Shown here piece by piece: positions 63,631 through 64,000 of a stretch of DNA of 64,000 nucleotides; the first letter of the stretch is position 1, and each line of letters begins with the position of its first letter. The stretch comes from Lentisphaera profundi (GTDB lineage: Bacteria; Verrucomicrobiota; Lentisphaeria; Lentisphaerales; Lentisphaeraceae). The DNA is taken from positions 868,001 to 932,000 of the forward strand of contig NZ_CP117812.1 of assembly GCF_028728065.1 (NCBI RefSeq), written 5' to 3'. The notes under the pieces were generated by a model, which made no database searches, had not been told where the DNA came from, and saw nothing but the letters and a program-made list of their open reading frames with translations. The position numbers and the translations under genes are program-made.

Positions 63631-64000
63631 TTATTCTCTTTGTTTAGCCCATTCGAGGGATTTGATTTTTTTACTAGGAGCCTTATTGAAATTATGTTTG
63701 ATTAATTCAGGGTCGGCGAGGGCATTTATTGAGAATTCGAGTCCATGACATTTCATACAAGCACTACGGATCATTTTCTCATTAGGTCGAAGATTATTAT
63801 TTTGATTATGGTCTACGATGACTTTGCCATTTTTCTTTATGCGGGGCATGTGGCAGGTGGCACAGGAAACACCCTTGTTGAATTCTTGCATTTCTGAATC
63901 AATCCTCCAGTAGGTGTAATGAGGTGACTTTTTATAATTCAGTGAATGCGCATCATTATGGCACTTTAGGCAGGCATCCATTGCAGCGGTTCGAAGGTTA
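63631..64000 (-). CDS. Multiheme cytochrome c, C-terminal part (gene runs off the window)
   Basis: The visible part (about 122 codons) is open to the window edge; the first ATG in it (63981) is most likely internal because the frame continues upstream as NLRTAAM. It has three CxxCH sites (CLKCH, CATCH, CMKCH), with the sequence around YKKSPHYTYWRID and NLRPNEKMIRSACMKCHG typical of periplasmic multiheme cytochromes that reduce nitrite, hydroxylamine or other acceptors. Ligating histidines lie in HSLNYKKSPHY and VDHNQNNNLRP. The number of hemes and substrate cannot be judged from this end. Confidence 0.8.
   Translation of the reverse strand, partial: NLRTAAMDACLKCHNDAHSLNYKKSPHYTYWRIDSEMQEFNKGVSCATCHMPRIKKNGKVIVDHNQNNNLRPNEKMIRSACMKCHGLEFSINALADPELIKHNFNKAPSKKIKSLEWAKQRE

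Overview
The window is AT-rich DNA from a Gram-negative bacterium: it encodes type I secretion, outer-membrane porin, lipoproteins with lipoboxes, and Wzx/Wzy-type polysaccharide export. Gene content and style (animal-like UDP-glucose dehydrogenase beside a UDP-glucuronate decarboxylase, a heme-binding DUF3365 lipoprotein, an alginate-export-type porin, RecD2) fit a marine member of the PVC group, possibly a Lentisphaera relative. This is an inference from protein character, not a database result.

Layout. 1-1012 is gene-free and ends in a good promoter. 1013-6336 is a type I secretion operon (ABC transporter, HlyD adaptor, TolC-like channel, a 98-aa unknown) closed by a strong terminator. 6412-16777 carries nucleotide-sugar genes (gmd, UDP-glucuronate decarboxylase, ugd, rfbA), interrupted by a serine hydrolase and a large FAD/Fe-S dehydrogenase and by stretches of structured intergenic repeats. 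16862-35933 is an unbroken leftward run of 18 reading frames, many overlapping, behind a promoter at 35967-35994. Read in transcription order it holds Wzz, a wbpA-B-D-E module for a diacetamido-uronic acid, a Wzx flippase, acyltransferase-like proteins (one FemAB-like gene split by a one-base frameshift), a polysaccharide deacetylase, a Wzy polymerase, three GT4 glycosyltransferases, and a pglC-D-E-F-like module that makes and transfers a bacillosamine-type first sugar. 36063-39938 adds an O-antigen ligase-like protein, a GT25 glycosyltransferase and rfbB. Together this is a surface-polysaccharide locus.

39948-41090 is a repeat-rich spot with a small nucleotidyltransferase gene pair and a fossil of the end of rfbB. 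41216-50478 is mostly housekeeping: pyrB, a TPR/Ser-Thr kinase/zinc-ribbon operon, recD2, a TrmH-family methyltransferase, rnd, rpoZ and a tRNA-Lys. 50977-54601 is a ferric iron ABC transporter with a Fur-like palindrome on its promoter. 54769-57733 holds an outer-membrane porin and a NarK-type nitrate/nitrite transporter, which share a TTACA-N4-TGTAA palindrome upstream.

The most striking element is 57973-62798: two adjacent genes, each a fusion of two enzymes. The first has a glycerate 3-kinase joined to a HAD phosphatase of the mannosyl/glucosyl-3-phosphoglycerate phosphatase type. The second has a glucosyl-3-phosphoglycerate synthase-like GT81 domain joined to a GH13_18 phosphorylase. The four domains would form a closed cycle that makes and breaks down the compatible solute glucosylglycerate. 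The window ends in a DUF3365 heme lipoprotein and the C-terminal part of a multiheme cytochrome c.
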